Shown: piece by piece, positions 24,119-32,465 of the stretch
How the letters are laid out: every line of letters starts with the position of its first letter
Numbering within the stretch: the first letter of the stretch is position 1
NCBI RefSeq assembly: GCF_001440475.1
Contig: NZ_LLYB01000086.1
Span: forward strand, 227,002 to 259,620
Direction: 5' to 3'
DNA from: Bradyrhizobium lablabi
Lineage (GTDB): Bacteria; Pseudomonadota; Alphaproteobacteria; Rhizobiales; Xanthobacteraceae
DNA: 32,619 nt
Notes under the pieces: generated by a model
Told to the model about the DNA's origin: nothing
The model's input: the letters and a program-made list of their open reading frames with translations, nothing else
The model's database searches: none
Program-made: the position numbers and the translations under genes

Positions 24119-24131
24119 GGAGATTTGAGAG

Positions 24132-24848
24132 ATGGCTTCCGAACACACCGCCAAGGCATTCGACAGCGACCTTCAGGAGCTGACCCGTCTGGTTGCCGAG
24201 ATGGGCGGCCTCGCCGAACGCATGATCACCGAATCCGTCGATGCGCTGGTCCGCCGGGATGTCGCACTGGGCAAGCGCGTCGTCGCGTCAGACGTCGAGA
24301 TCGACCGCCTGCAGCACCTGATCGAGGAGCGCGCGGTATTGACCATCGCCCGCCGCCAGCCGATGGCGATCGATCTGCGCGAAATCGTCGGCGCCATGCG
24401 CGTCGCCACCGATCTGGAGCGGATCGGCGATCTCGCCAAGAACATGGGCAAGCGGGTCGCGGCGCTGGAGAACGATTTCCAACCGCTGAAGCTGATGCGC
24501 GGCCTCGAACACATGACCGATCTCGTGCAAACGCAGGTCAAGTCGGTGCTCGATGCCTATGCGGCACACGACCTGCCGGCGGCGATGGCGGTCTGGAAGG
24601 GCGACGAGGAAGTCGACGCCATCTGCACCTCGCTGTTCCGCGAGCTGCTCACCTATATGATGGAAGACCCGCGCAACATCTCGTTCTGCATTCATTTGAT
24701 GTTCTGCGCCAAGAATATCGAGCGGATCGGCGACCATGCCACCAACATCGCCGAAACCGTGTTCTACATGATCGAAGGCCAGCAGATGCTCGACAAGCGC
24801 CCGAAGGGCGACATGACGACGTTTGCCACCACGCTTCCGAATAGCTGA
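24132..24848 (+). CDS. phoU: Phosphate signalling regulator PhoU
   Basis: A 238-aa soluble helical protein with two PhoU repeats. The metal-binding helices appear as EIDRLQHLIEERAVLTI and MRVATDLERIGDLAKNMGKR in the first half, repeated as LMFCAKNIERIGDHATNIAE in the second (D/E-x-x-R-I-G-D-H/L). It connects the Pst transporter to PhoR and turns the regulon off when phosphate is plentiful. It lies 13 bp after pstB, and its stop is 11 bp before phoB. Confidence 0.96.
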   Translation: MASEHTAKAFDSDLQELTRLVAEMGGLAERMITESVDALVRRDVALGKRVVASDVEIDRLQHLIEERAVLTIARRQPMAIDLREIVGAMRVATDLERIGDLAKNMGKRVAALENDFQPLKLMRGLEHMTDLVQTQVKSVLDAYAAHDLPAAMAVWKGDEEVDAICTSLFRELLTYMMEDPRNISFCIHLMFCAKNIERIGDHATNIAETVFYMIEGQQMLDKRPKGDMTTFATTLPNS

Positions 24849-24859
24849 GGATAATAGGG

Positions 24860-25564
24860 ATGAGCGCACGCATTATGGTGGTCGAGGACGAGGAAGCGCT
24901 GACCACGCTGTTGCGCTACAACCTCGACGCCGAAGGCTATGAGGTCGAAACCGTCGGCCGCGGCGACGACGCCGATACGCGGCTGAAGGAGCGCGTGCCC
25001 GACCTCGTCGTGCTCGACTGGATGCTGCCGGGCCTTTCCGGCATCGAGCTGTGCCGCCGCCTGCGCGCCCGTCCCGAAACCAAGCAGCTGCCGATCATCA
25101 TGCTGACCGCGCGCGGCGAGGAGAGCGAGCGGGTGCGCGGGCTTGCGACCGGCGCCGACGACTACATCGTCAAGCCATTCTCGGTGCCGGAACTGCTGGC
25201 GCGGGTGAAGGGCCTGTTGCGACGGGCAAGCCCGGAGCGGCTCGCCACCGTCCTGACCTATGGCGACATCGAGCTCGACCGCGAGAAGCGCCGCGTCGCG
25301 CGCTCGGGCCGGCAGATCGACCTCGGCCCGACCGAGTATCGCCTGCTGGAATTCTTCCTGGAACATCCCGGCCGCGTCTTCAGCCGCGAGCAATTGCTCG
25401 ACAGCGTCTGGGGCCGCGACATCTATATCGACGAGCGCACCGTCGACGTCCATATCGGCCGCCTGCGCAAGCTGCTCAATCCCGGCCGCGAGCAGGATCC
25501 GATCCGCACCGTGCGCGGCGCCGGTTATGCGCTGGATGATCGCTTTGCGAAGGTGGAGCCGTAA
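24860..25564 (+). CDS. phoB: Phosphate regulon response regulator PhoB
   Basis: A 234-aa OmpR-family response regulator. The receiver domain (about 1-120) has the acidic pocket (VVEDEE), the phospho-acceptor Asp53 (VVLDWMLPG), the switch Thr in MLTARG and the Lys in DDYIVKPF. The DNA-binding winged helix (about 130-228) includes LGPTEYRLLEFFLEHPGRVF and RTVDVHIGRLRKLL. The output domain binds Pho boxes such as the one at 20182-20199. It is the last gene of the phosphate block, followed by a palindromic repeat. Confidence 0.96.
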   Translation: MSARIMVVEDEEALTTLLRYNLDAEGYEVETVGRGDDADTRLKERVPDLVVLDWMLPGLSGIELCRRLRARPETKQLPIIMLTARGEESERVRGLATGADDYIVKPFSVPELLARVKGLLRRASPERLATVLTYGDIELDREKRRVARSGRQIDLGPTEYRLLEFFLEHPGRVFSREQLLDSVWGRDIYIDERTVDVHIGRLRKLLNPGREQDPIRTVRGAGYALDDRFAKVEP

Positions 25565-25594
25565 GGCTCCGCTATCGTCTGCGCAAACACCGCT

Positions 25595-25730
25595 GTCGTC
25601 CCCGCCTAGTGCGCAATTGCGCACGGGGACCATAACCACTGATGTTTGATTGTTGAGAAACGCTGGATCTCCAGCGAAGCATAACCACAAGCGCCAGTGG
25701 TTATGGGTCCCGGCTCAAGGCCGGGACGAC
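25595..25730. repeat. Palindromic intergenic repeat downstream of phoB
   Basis: Left arm: GTCGTCCCCGCC, then GGGGACCATAACCACTG (25625-25641). Right arm: CAGTGGTTATGGGTCCCGGC, then GGCCGGGACGAC. The arms pair across a 52-base centre and could serve as a bidirectional stop between phoB and gcrA, which converge here. It shares the GGTTATGGGTC core with the repeat end at 29275-29306. Confidence 0.82.
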
Positions 25731-25751
25731 ATCTGTGAGAGCGCGCGCCCC

Positions 25752-26264
25752 TTACCTCGTCTGCTTCGGCGCCTGCCTGCGCCGATCGGCGGCGGGCTGG
25801 TAGGCGACGCGCGAGTGATGCGCGCAATAGGGCAGGCCGGTGAGCGCCTTGCCGCCGCAGAAGAAGAATTCCGGGCTCGAGGGATCGCCGACCGGCCAGT
25901 GGCAGGTCGCCTCGTTCAACTCGAGCAGCGACAGCCGCTGGCTCATCGGCACCACATTGTCGAAGGCAACCGGATCGGCCTCGATCTCCACCTCGAAAGC
26001 GTGCGCCAGCGCGGTGTTGCCGCGCGAGACCGGGCGCGACACCCGCATCATCTGCTGGGCGGCGGGACGCGCCTTGCGCTGCCGCGGGGCGGCCGAGGAG
26101 GGGCTCTTGGCGCGGCCGGACAGGCCCAGCCGGTGCACTTTGCCGATCACGGCGTTTCGCGTCACATTTCCGAGTTCCGCGGCAATCTGGCTCGCCGATA
26201 ATCCGGCTTCCCAGAGCTTTTTCAGCTGCTCGACGCGATCGTCGGACCAGGTCAAAACGGTCAT
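25752..26264 (-). CDS. gcrA: GcrA cell cycle regulator
   Basis: A 170-aa alphaproteobacterial sigma70 cofactor. The N-terminal DNA-binding domain is highly conserved (TWSDDRVEQLKKLWEAGLSA, then AELGNVTRNAVIGKVHRLGL). A variable basic linker follows. The C-terminal sigma-interacting part has ATCHWPVGDPSSPEFFFCGG and GLPYCAHHSRVAYQP. GcrA stimulates promoters carrying GANTC sites methylated by CcrM, thereby tying transcription to replication. ATG 26264 has GGGAAG about 7 bases upstream. Four GANTC sites occur within 230 bases upstream. Confidence 0.95.
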   Translation of the reverse strand: MTVLTWSDDRVEQLKKLWEAGLSASQIAAELGNVTRNAVIGKVHRLGLSGRAKSPSSAAPRQRKARPAAQQMMRVSRPVSRGNTALAHAFEVEIEADPVAFDNVVPMSQRLSLLELNEATCHWPVGDPSSPEFFFCGGKALTGLPYCAHHSRVAYQPAADRRRQAPKQTR

Positions 26265-26344
26265 CGTAATCTTCCCTTCGCGTCGCGCCGGCCAATCGAG
26301 GGCAGCGCGGGCGATGTCATTCGTCTCAAAAATCCCTGCGGTCA

Positions 26345-26491
26345 GAATCCCTTAGCCCTCGCCGGGCGCGTTAACCGCGCCCGAACGTTTACGCCTGCAC
26401 AAATGGACTCTTAGGGATCAGAACTGCCGCACGAGATGTCGTACCCGACAGCCCAAACGCTACAATATGGCGTGACTCGGGCGCAAGAGTC
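26345..26491. promoter_or_regulatory. Cluster of four GANTC (CcrM-type) sites upstream of gcrA
   Basis: GAATC at 26345-26349, GACTC at 26406-26410, GACTC at 26474-26478 and GAGTC at 26487-26491. Random expectation is about one per 256 bases, so four in 147 is dense. The sites lie in the 500-bp gap between gcrA and argD. They could allow methylation-dependent, GcrA-mediated expression of gcrA itself, which is inference. Confidence 0.5.
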
Positions 26492-26608
26492 CGCGCCCCA
26501 ACGTCCACATGTTCTGACATCTAGGCTTTTCACTGCGTGTTTTCCACCACACCGCAATCCTACGGATTTTGGCATCTTGCACTGCAGGAAAGGCCGTTCC
26601 GTGGCGTG

Positions 26609-26636
26609 TTGACAGCGTCCCCGGCCCACATAGAAT
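26609..26636 (+). promoter_or_regulatory. Sigma70-type promoter upstream of argD
   Basis: TTGACA (26609-26614), 16 bases, TAGAAT (26631-26636). The -35 is perfect and the -10 matches five of six. The predicted start of transcription is about 26643, giving a 120-base leader before argD. Of the rest of the 500-bp gap I can assign only the GANTC sites and the leader hairpin. Confidence 0.6.
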
Positions 26637-26644
26637 GCCTCTCA

Positions 26645-26678
26645 CGTGCCGCCCTTAAGAGGCGGCACGTTTCGTTTT
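26645..26678 (+). terminator. Hairpin with U-rich tail in the argD leader (attenuator-like)
   Basis: CGTGCCGCC (26645-26653), loop CTTAAGA, GGCGGCACG (26661-26669), then TTTCGTTTT. A perfect 9-bp GC stem followed by a T-rich run has the form of an intrinsic terminator. It begins about two bases after the predicted transcription start. It may terminate early, or act as a 5' stabilising stem. Confidence 0.6.
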
Positions 26679-26764
26679 CGCAAGACCGGCTGCTGCCGCG
26701 TTCGCGCCACTGCCTGCGTGTCCCCGGCCGGTCAAACCTTCAGTGCAAACCTTTTGTGATCGCC

Positions 26765-27973
26765 ATGACCAATAGCGCCACGTCGCATCTGCTCCCCGTC
26801 TTCGCCAGGGTCGATCTCGGCTTCGAAAGCGGCGAGGGCTGCTGGCTGACATCAACCAATGGCGAGCGCTATCTCGATTTCACCTCGGGCGTCGCGGTGA
26901 ATGCGCTGGGTCACTGCCATCCGCATCTGATCAAGGCGCTGCAGGAACAGGCGACAAAGCTCTGGCACATGTCGAACCTGTTCAAGTCGCCCGATGGCGA
27001 GAAGCTCGCCGCGCGGCTGTGCGAGCAGAGCTTTGCCGACTTCGTGTTCTTCTGCAATTCCGGCGCGGAGGCGATGGAGGGCGTGATCAAGGTCGTGCGC
27101 CGCTATCAATTCTCCAAGGGCCATCCCGAGCGCTATCGCCTCGTCACCTTCGAAGGCGCTTTCCATGGCCGCACGCTGGGCACGCTCGCCGCCACCGGCT
27201 CAGCCAAATATCTCGAGGGCTTTGGCCCGCCGATGGACGGTTTTGATCAGGTGCCGCACGGCGATATCGAAGCCGTGAAAAAAGCGATCGGCCCGAACAC
27301 CGCGGGCATCCTGATCGAGCCGGTGCAGGGCGAGGGTGGCGTGCGCTCCGCGCCGCAATCCTTCTTCAAGGCGCTGCGCCAGCTCTGCGACGAGAAGGGT
27401 CTTCTGCTCGCCTTCGACGAGGTGCAGACCGGCATGGGCCGCACCGGCGATCTCTTTGCCTACAAGCGCGTCGGCGTGACGCCGGATGTGATGTCGCTGG
27501 CGAAAGCGCTCGGCGGTGGTTTCCCGATCGGCGCGGTGCTGGCGACGGCGGAAGCGGCCAGCGGCATGACGCCGGGCTCGCACGGCTCCACCTTCGGCGG
27601 CAATCCGCTGGCGATTTCCGCCGCCAACGCCGTGCTCGACGTGATGCTGAAGCCCGGCTTCTTCGATCACGTGCAGAAGATGTCGCTGCTGTTGAAACAG
27701 AAGCTCGCCTCCGTGGTGGACCGCTATCCCGCCGTGCTCTCGGAAGTGCGCGGCGAGGGACTCCTGGTCGGCGTCAAGGCCGTGGTGCCCTCGGGCGATC
27801 TCGTCAATGCGCTGCGCGATCAAAAACTCCTGACGGTGGGCGCCGGCGACAATGTGGTGCGATTCCTCGCGCCCCTGATCGTGACCGAGGCCGAGATCGA
27901 CCAGTCCGTTCAGATGCTGGAGCGCGCCTGCGCCGCGCTGTCGGCCACGCAGTTGAAGAAGGCGGCGGGATGA
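26765..27973 (+). CDS. argD: Acetylornithine aminotransferase
   Basis: A 402-aa PLP enzyme of class III aminotransferases that makes N-acetylornithine from N-acetylglutamate semialdehyde in arginine synthesis; it may also serve lysine synthesis. Key segments are [43 protein letters not shown] (cofactor Asp) and the PLP lysine Lys247 in [14 protein letters not shown]. The frame is open upstream to 26537, but the conserved start is at ATG 26765 ([14 protein letters not shown]). The ribosome-binding site is weak. The stop overlaps the argF start. Confidence 0.95.
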   Translation: MTNSATSHLLPVFARVDLGFESGEGCWLTSTNGERYLDFTSGVAVNALGHCHPHLIKALQEQATKLWHMSNLFKSPDGEKLAARLCEQSFADFVFFCNSGAEAMEGVIKVVRRYQFSKGHPERYRLVTFEGAFHGRTLGTLAATGSAKYLEGFGPPMDGFDQVPHGDIEAVKKAIGPNTAGILIEPVQGEGGVRSAPQSFFKALRQLCDEKGLLLAFDEVQTGMGRTGDLFAYKRVGVTPDVMSLAKALGGGFPIGAVLATAEAASGMTPGSHGSTFGGNPLAISAANAVLDVMLKPGFFDHVQKMSLLLKQKLASVVDRYPAVLSEVRGEGLLVGVKAVVPSGDLVNALRDQKLLTVGAGDNVVRFLAPLIVTEAEIDQSVQMLERACAALSATQLKKAAG

Positions 27974-28899
27974 TGAGCAAATCCGTCCGTCACTTCCTCG
28001 ACATCAACGAGCTGCCGCAGAACGAATTGCGCAACATGCTGGCGCTCGGCGCCACCATGAAGGCGAAGCTGAAGGCGCATGAGAAGAGCAAGAAGCCGCT
28101 CGAAGGCAAGACGCTGGCGATGATCTTCGAACGTCCCTCGACCCGCACGCGGGTCTCGTTCGACGTCGGCATGCGCCAGCTCGGCGGCGAGTCCATCATG
28201 CTCACGGGCGCGGAAATGCAGCTCGGCCGTGGCGAGACCATCGCCGATACCGCGCGCGTGCTGTCGCGCTATGTCGATGCGATCATGATCCGCATCCTCA
28301 ACCACGATGCGTTGCTGGAACTCGCCGCGCACGCCACCGTGCCCGTGATCAACGGCCTGACGCGGCGCTCGCATCCCTGCCAGGTGATGGCCGACCTGAT
28401 GACCTTCGAGGAGCATCGCGGGTCGATCGAGGGCAAGACGGTGGCCTGGACCGGCGACGACAACAACGTGCTGGCGTCCTGGGCGCACGCGGCCGAACGG
28501 TTCAAGTTCCAGCTCAATGTCGCGACCCCGCCGGAGCTCGCGCCGAAAAAGGTGATGCGCGACTGGATCAAGGCGACCGGCGCGCCGATCGTGCTTGGCA
28601 CCGATCCGGAAGCCGCCGTGCGCGGCGCCGATTGCGTCGTCACCGACACCTGGGTGTCGATGGGCGACAAGGAGGGCGAGCACCGCCACAATGTGCTGAA
28701 GCCCTATCAGGTCAACGAAAAACTGATGTCGCTGGCGAACAAGGATGCGCTCTTCATGCATTGCCTGCCCGCCCATCGCGGCGAGGAGGTCACCGATGAA
28801 GTGATCGACGGTCCGCAATCGGTCGTGTTCGACGAGGCCGAAAACCGCCTGCACGCACAGAAGGGCATTCTGGCCTGGTGTTTCAACGAAGTGGCGTAG
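27970..28899 (+). CDS. argF: Ornithine carbamoyltransferase
   Basis: A 309-aa enzyme that joins carbamoyl phosphate and ornithine to citrulline. The carbamoyl-phosphate loop is STRTR at residues 57-61, followed by HPCQ at 135-138. The ornithine-binding region includes WVSMGDKE, and the C-terminal [11 protein letters not shown] is diagnostic of OTCases. ATG 27970 overlaps the argD stop (ATGA), with a second ATG directly after it (27973). The overlap means co-translation with argD, as commonly seen in Bradyrhizobium. Confidence 0.96.
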   Translation: MMSKSVRHFLDINELPQNELRNMLALGATMKAKLKAHEKSKKPLEGKTLAMIFERPSTRTRVSFDVGMRQLGGESIMLTGAEMQLGRGETIADTARVLSRYVDAIMIRILNHDALLELAAHATVPVINGLTRRSHPCQVMADLMTFEEHRGSIEGKTVAWTGDDNNVLASWAHAAERFKFQLNVATPPELAPKKVMRDWIKATGAPIVLGTDPEAAVRGADCVVTDTWVSMGDKEGEHRHNVLKPYQVNEKLMSLANKDALFMHCLPAHRGEEVTDEVIDGPQSVVFDEAENRLHAQKGILAWCFNEVA

Positions 28900-28907
28900 G
28901 TCTTTCC

Positions 28908-29306
28908 GTCGTCCCTGCGAAAGCAGGGACCCATACCGCGTGATCTATCGTTTGCTGCAGCCTGATAGACGTCGCACTTCGGTGGTGTCTCAGTTGGAAC
29001 CTAAGCGGTAAGCTTCGCAAGGGAGACCTCAGGACAATGATTTGCTTGAATATCAATAACGAAGGAGCCGATCTCCGGGTTACTCGTGACGAATTATACA
29101 TGCTGAACAATGCGCTGAATGAGGTCTGCAACGGCGTTCACATCCATGAAAACGCGTTTCAAACTCGATTGGTGTTCGAGCGCAGCGATCTTCTCGCGTT
29201 GTTGGCTCAGATCAACGAGTTGCTGCCACAAAATTCAAACTGAGACACTGCCCGTACTTCACAATTGCGTCCTGTGGTTATGGGTCGCTGCGTTCGCAGG
29301 GACGAC
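28908..29306. repeat. Inverted-repeat ends enclosing a small gene
   Basis: GTCGTCCCTGCGAA (28908-28921) and TTCGCAGGGACGAC (29293-29306) are perfect 14-base inverted ends. Next to them are AGCAGGGACCCATACC on the left and GGTTATGGGTCGCTGC on the right, also complementary in part. Such ends usually form one short palindrome of about 100 bp. Here they lie 371 bases apart and enclose the small gene at 29037-29243, as if that gene had been inserted into or carried by the element. Confidence 0.6.
29037..29243 (+). CDS. Small conserved protein of unknown function
   Basis: A 68-aa protein, NINNEGADLRVTRDELYMLN, then NALNEVCNGVHIHENAFQTR, then a C-terminal LLALLAQINELL helix. The ALNEVCNG pattern followed by an E/F-x-T-R and a terminal leucine-rich helix recurs in small proteobacterial hypothetical proteins, which argues for a real gene. 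There is no signal or membrane helix. Codon use is more AT-rich than in argF and hslO on either side. It sits between the ends of an inverted repeat. An AGGA is close to the ATG and a GGGAG lies 11 bases upstream. Confidence 0.65.
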   Translation: MICLNINNEGADLRVTRDELYMLNNALNEVCNGVHIHENAFQTRLVFERSDLLALLAQINELLPQNSN

Positions 29307-29352
29307 GGCTACCCCCTTTCGCTTTGCTCCTTCAGACCCCAGATAGAGCGCC

Positions 29353-30357
29353 ATGGTCTCAGATTCCCCCGACATCAAAATCACACCCGAGGCGCCCGTT
29401 CGTGCGCCCTCATCTGTTCCGGTCGATGACGCGGTGCTGCCGTTCGAGGTCGCCTCGCTCGATCTGCGCGGGCGGCTGACCCGGCTTGGCCCTGCGCTCG
29501 ACGACATCCTGACCAAGCACGATTATCCGGCGCCGGTCGGAAAATTGCTCGGCGAGGCGATCGTGCTGGCGACGCTGCTCGGCACGGCGCTGAAGTTCGA
29601 GGGCCGCTTCATCCTGCAGACGCAGACCGACGGCCCGGTGTCGTTCCTGATCGTGGATTTCCAGTCGCCGGATCGGCTGCGCGCCTATGCGCGCTATGAC
29701 GCGCGGCGGCTGAAGGACGGCCAGAGTTCGGGCGCGCTGCTCGGCAAGGGCCATCTCGCCATGACCATCGACCAGGGCGCGGATATGAGCCGCTATCAGG
29801 GTCTCGTGGCGCTCGACGGCGGCAGCCTCGAAGACGCGGCGCATGAATACTTCCTGCGCTCCGAGCAGATCCCGACCCGCGTGCGGCTTGCGGTCGGCGA
29901 GGAATGGCGCGGCGGCGACGGCGGCAAGCACCGCTGGCGCGCCGGCGGCATGCTGCTGCAATTCCTGCCGAAGTCGCCCGAGCGGGCGCGGCAGGCCGAT
30001 CTGCATCCGGGCGATGCGCCTGACGGCACGGTGACGCATACCGTCGCCGAGGACGATGCCTGGGTCGAAGGCCAGTCGCTGATCGGCACCGTCGAGGATG
30101 TCGAACTGATCGATCCCGATCTGTCCGGCGAGCGGCTATTGTATCGCCTGTTTCACGAGCGCGGCGTGCGCGTGTTCACGCCGCTCTCTTTGCGCGCGCA
30201 ATGCTCCTGCTCGCGCGAGGCGGTCTCCGCGATGCTGAAGAGCTTCGCGCCGAAAGACCGCGCCGAGATGGTCAAGGACGACAAGGTGGTGGTGACCTGC
30301 GAGTTCTGCTCCTCGGTCTACCAGTTCACCCCGCATGAAGCGGGCGTGGAGGAGTAG
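29353..30357 (+). CDS. hslO: Redox-regulated chaperone Hsp33
   Basis: A 334-aa cytoplasmic holdase chaperone activated by oxidation. The N-terminal substrate-binding core includes VGKLLGEAIVLATLLGTALK and FILQTQTDGPVSFLIVD. The redox switch is the C-terminal zinc site: Cys284-x-Cys286, 29 residues, then Cys316-x2-Cys319 (QCSCSRE and TCEFCSS). All four cysteines are present. It has a 25-residue N-terminal extension rich in S, P and D, common in Bradyrhizobium copies. It follows argDF, a conserved order in these genomes, but the repeat and small gene in between make a shared transcript uncertain. Confidence 0.95.
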   Translation: MVSDSPDIKITPEAPVRAPSSVPVDDAVLPFEVASLDLRGRLTRLGPALDDILTKHDYPAPVGKLLGEAIVLATLLGTALKFEGRFILQTQTDGPVSFLIVDFQSPDRLRAYARYDARRLKDGQSSGALLGKGHLAMTIDQGADMSRYQGLVALDGGSLEDAAHEYFLRSEQIPTRVRLAVGEEWRGGDGGKHRWRAGGMLLQFLPKSPERARQADLHPGDAPDGTVTHTVAEDDAWVEGQSLIGTVEDVELIDPDLSGERLLYRLFHERGVRVFTPLSLRAQCSCSREAVSAMLKSFAPKDRAEMVKDDKVVVTCEFCSSVYQFTPHEAGVEE

Positions 30358-30372
30358 CGTTCGTATTCAGTT

Positions 30373-30455
30373 GGGTGGGCAAAGAAGTTTAAGCGACGTG
30401 CCCGCCATCCATCACCGATCACGCTGCTCGATCGTGGGCACGCTGCGCGTTACCC
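30373..30455. repeat. GTGGGCA-type palindromic repeat, copy A
   Basis: GGGTGGGCAAAG, then ACGTGCCCGCCATCCATCAC, CGATCACGCTGCTCGATCGT, GGGCACGCTGCGCGTTACCC. The arms GGGTGGGCA.../...GTGGGCACGC and TACCC fold on each other. It shares its layout with copies at 31889-31972 and 32466-32558. Confidence 0.85.
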
Positions 30456-30642
30456 GAACCAGGGCAACGTCACCAACCACTGCAGCGCCTTCTTTCTCCA
30501 ATGCATGGCGTGCGACGCGCAGTCGCAATGTGGTCAGACGGATGCGGTTCAGTTGCAACGCGAGCTGATCGATACGTGAACGTAGCAGCGCGGCGTTGCA
30601 GGTGGTCCTTGAGATCAATTCTCTACTCCCTTCCACTTTCAC
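30412..30642 (-). CDS. Doubtful small coding frame with a coiled-coil segment
   Basis: A 76-codon frame starting at GTG 30642. Its centre (NAALLRSRIDQLALQLNRIR followed by LTTLRLRVARHALEKEG) has regular leucine spacing like a short coiled coil. Against it: no good ribosome-binding site, third-position GC of only about 57% compared with clearly higher values in neighbouring genes, and the last 15 codons fall inside repeat copy A. I list it because it is the only protein-like frame in the 466-base gap after hslO. It may be the remnant of a longer gene. Confidence 0.25.
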   Translation of the reverse strand: MKVEGSRELISRTTCNAALLRSRIDQLALQLNRIRLTTLRLRVARHALEKEGAAVVGDVALVRVTRSVPTIEQRDR

Positions 30643-30770
30643 GGGCCTTGGTTCCAGGAGACGTTTAGCCGTACCGAGCTACCCAACAAGCGAAACGCGC
30701 TTGAAAACGGCATCCCGTTGCGGTGGTCAACGTGCCGCGGTAACGCATCATCTCGGGCTCGGTTTCTAAA

Positions 30771-30799
30771 TTGTGGTCGGGTGAACTTCTTGCTATTTT
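30771..30799 (+). promoter_or_regulatory. Candidate promoter of the AraC-family gene
   Basis: TTGTGG (30771-30776), 17 bases, TATTTT (30794-30799), preceded by the extended -10 TGC. The start of transcription would be about 18 bases before the ATG at 30824. A plausible but unproven match in an otherwise featureless stretch. Confidence 0.35.
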
Positions 30800-30823
30800 C
30801 CGCCAAAGAGGTGGTTGCGAACG

Positions 30824-31867
30824 ATGCCGCGAAGCCTGACGCGCCGATCGATCAAGCAACTGTCGAAGTTGCCGACGGTGCAGGGAGGCTTGTCGCGGCT
30901 AGCCGCCGATCGCGTGCGCCAATGCGGCGTCAAACTGGAGCCCCTGTTATCGCGCGCCGGATTGACCATCGATCAGATCGATGATCCCGAACGACGCATT
31001 TTTGCTTCCAGCCAAATCGCTTTTCTTGAAGCCGCCGCTGAGGCGCTCAACGATAATCTCCTTGGCTTTAGCCTCGCCGAGAAGTTTGACCTCAGAGATC
31101 TCGGATTGCTCTATTACGTCATGGCATCTTCCGAGACGCTTGGCGAGGCGCTGAAGCGCGCCTCTCGCTACAGCCGCATCACCAATGAAGCGGTCGTACT
31201 TCAGTATCAGGATGGGCGCGAACCCAGGCTGCGCCTGATCTATTCGGGGATTCCACGCCACGCCGATCAGCAGCAGATTGAATTCTGCATCTTTGCAATG
31301 GTGCGGGCGTCTTGCACGCTAAGTGGTCGTCGGTTTCTTCCCGAACGGGTATCCATCAGTCACGTCCGGCCGCGAGGCGTCGCGAAGTTTGCCGGTGTAC
31401 TCGGAAACGCTCTCGAATTCGGCGCTGATGCCGACGAGATTAATTTCCCGAAGGGCTCGGCAGAGTGGGCCCTGGTCGATGCCGACGCGCGGCTGAACAA
31501 GATCCTGGTCAAGGTCTGCGAGGAGAGCCTGAGTTCTCGCAAATGCAAAACCGGCGATCTGCGCGTCAGGGTCGAGAACGCCATCTCTCCGTTGCTTCCG
31601 CACGGCCAAGCAAGGGCGAATGTTGTCGCCAGAAAGCTTGGGATGAGCGAGCGGACGCTGGTTCGGAGGCTCGCCGAAGAGGGTTTCTCATTTAATGAGA
31701 TCCTGCAGCAGCTCAAGGCGAGCCTTGCTATCCGCTATTTGGAGGAAGATAGCTTGCCGATCTCGAGGATCGCTTGGCTTCTCGGTTTCGAGGAGGCGAG
31801 TTCGTTCAGTCACGCCTGTCGACGGTGGACTGGCAAGTCACCCCGGGAGATTCGGCTTTCGTGCTGA
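30824..31867 (+). CDS. AraC family transcriptional regulator (OruR/arabinose-binding-domain type)
   Basis: A 347-aa regulator. Residues about 30-215 are an AraC ligand-binding domain of the OruR/ArgR-like type, with LGLLYYVMASSETLGEALKR, ASRYSRITNEAVVL and an FLPERVSISHVRP segment. The C-terminal DNA-binding domain has two HTH units: VVARKLGMSERTLVRRLAEE and ISRIAWLLGFEEASSFSHAC, ending in WTGKSPREIR. The start is ATG 30824 (PRSLTRRSIKQL); TTG 30815 in the same frame is less likely. The effector and targets are unknown. No adjacent divergent gene suggests a target. Confidence 0.88.
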   Translation: MPRSLTRRSIKQLSKLPTVQGGLSRLAADRVRQCGVKLEPLLSRAGLTIDQIDDPERRIFASSQIAFLEAAAEALNDNLLGFSLAEKFDLRDLGLLYYVMASSETLGEALKRASRYSRITNEAVVLQYQDGREPRLRLIYSGIPRHADQQQIEFCIFAMVRASCTLSGRRFLPERVSISHVRPRGVAKFAGVLGNALEFGADADEINFPKGSAEWALVDADARLNKILVKVCEESLSSRKCKTGDLRVRVENAISPLLPHGQARANVVARKLGMSERTLVRRLAEEGFSFNEILQQLKASLAIRYLEEDSLPISRIAWLLGFEEASSFSHACRRWTGKSPREIRLSC

Positions 31868-31888
31868 TGTGATTGTCGCTAGCTGCCC

Positions 31889-31972
31889 GTAGGTGCGAAG
31901 GAGCGTGAGCGCCGTGCCCGACACCGATCGCGCTGCTCGATGGTGGGCACGCTTTCGCTTTGCTCACCCTAC
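31889..31972. repeat. GTGGGCA-type palindromic repeat, copy B
   Basis: GTAGGTGCGAAGGAGCGTGA, GCGCCGTGCCCGACACCGAT, CGCGCTGCTCGATGGTGGGC, ACGCTTTCGCTTTGCTCACC, CTAC. It starts 22 bases after the AraC-gene stop, where it could end transcription. The left arm is more diverged than in copy C. Confidence 0.85.
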
Positions 31973-32070
31973 GAACGAGCGCATTAACCTCCCTCTCGAC
32001 GCCGATCAATTATTGCGTGTAGATTTTCCTGCCGTCGCCCGACGGCTTGGTGGGCAGGGAAATCAAGAAA

Positions 32071-32448
32071 ATGCGAATTGTACTGACGTGTCTTGGACTG
32101 TTGCTGTCGGTCGTCTCCGCGCAGGCGGACAAGGTGGTGGCCTCCGGCAAGCCGCTAAAGCTCTATGAGGCCTATTCGACCAATCCGGATTGCAGCTCCG
32201 CCGGAAACGTGGTGGTGCGGGTCGTGCAATCGCCCGAACACGGCCGGGTGAGTATCCGTCCAGCCGGTGTTTTCCCTAGATTTCCGGAGACCAATATCAG
32301 AAGCGTCTGCAATCGACGCCGCGTGCCCGGCGTGCTGGCGACCTACGTTTCGCAACGCGGATATCTCGGACCTGATTTCGTGGTGCTGGAGGTCCTGTTT
32401 CCGGCGGGAAGCGGCGGTCGCATCAGGTTTCCGATCCGGGTGATGTAG
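32071..32448 (+). CDS. Small secreted protein of unknown function
   Basis: A 125-aa protein with a clear Sec signal peptide, residues 1-20 (MRIVLTCLGLLLSVVSAQA) and cleavage before DKVVASGK. The mature part of about 105 aa has two cysteines (NPDCSSAG and RSVCNRRR) that could form a disulfide, and beta-strand-rich stretches NVVVRVVQSPEHGRVSI and DFVVLEVLFPAGSGGRIRF. I do not recognise the family. The frame extends to TTG 32047, but ATG 32071 places the signal peptide at the N-terminus and has AGGGA about 10 bases upstream. It stands alone between repeat copies B and C. Confidence 0.75.
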   Translation: MRIVLTCLGLLLSVVSAQADKVVASGKPLKLYEAYSTNPDCSSAGNVVVRVVQSPEHGRVSIRPAGVFPRFPETNIRSVCNRRRVPGVLATYVSQRGYLGPDFVVLEVLFPAGSGGRIRFPIRVM

Positions 32449-32465
32449 CCGTAGTGATGTAGCCA

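Noticed and set aside
26537..26764. N-terminal extension of argD
   Set aside because: The stretch contains the promoter and the hairpin and does not resemble aminotransferase sequence.
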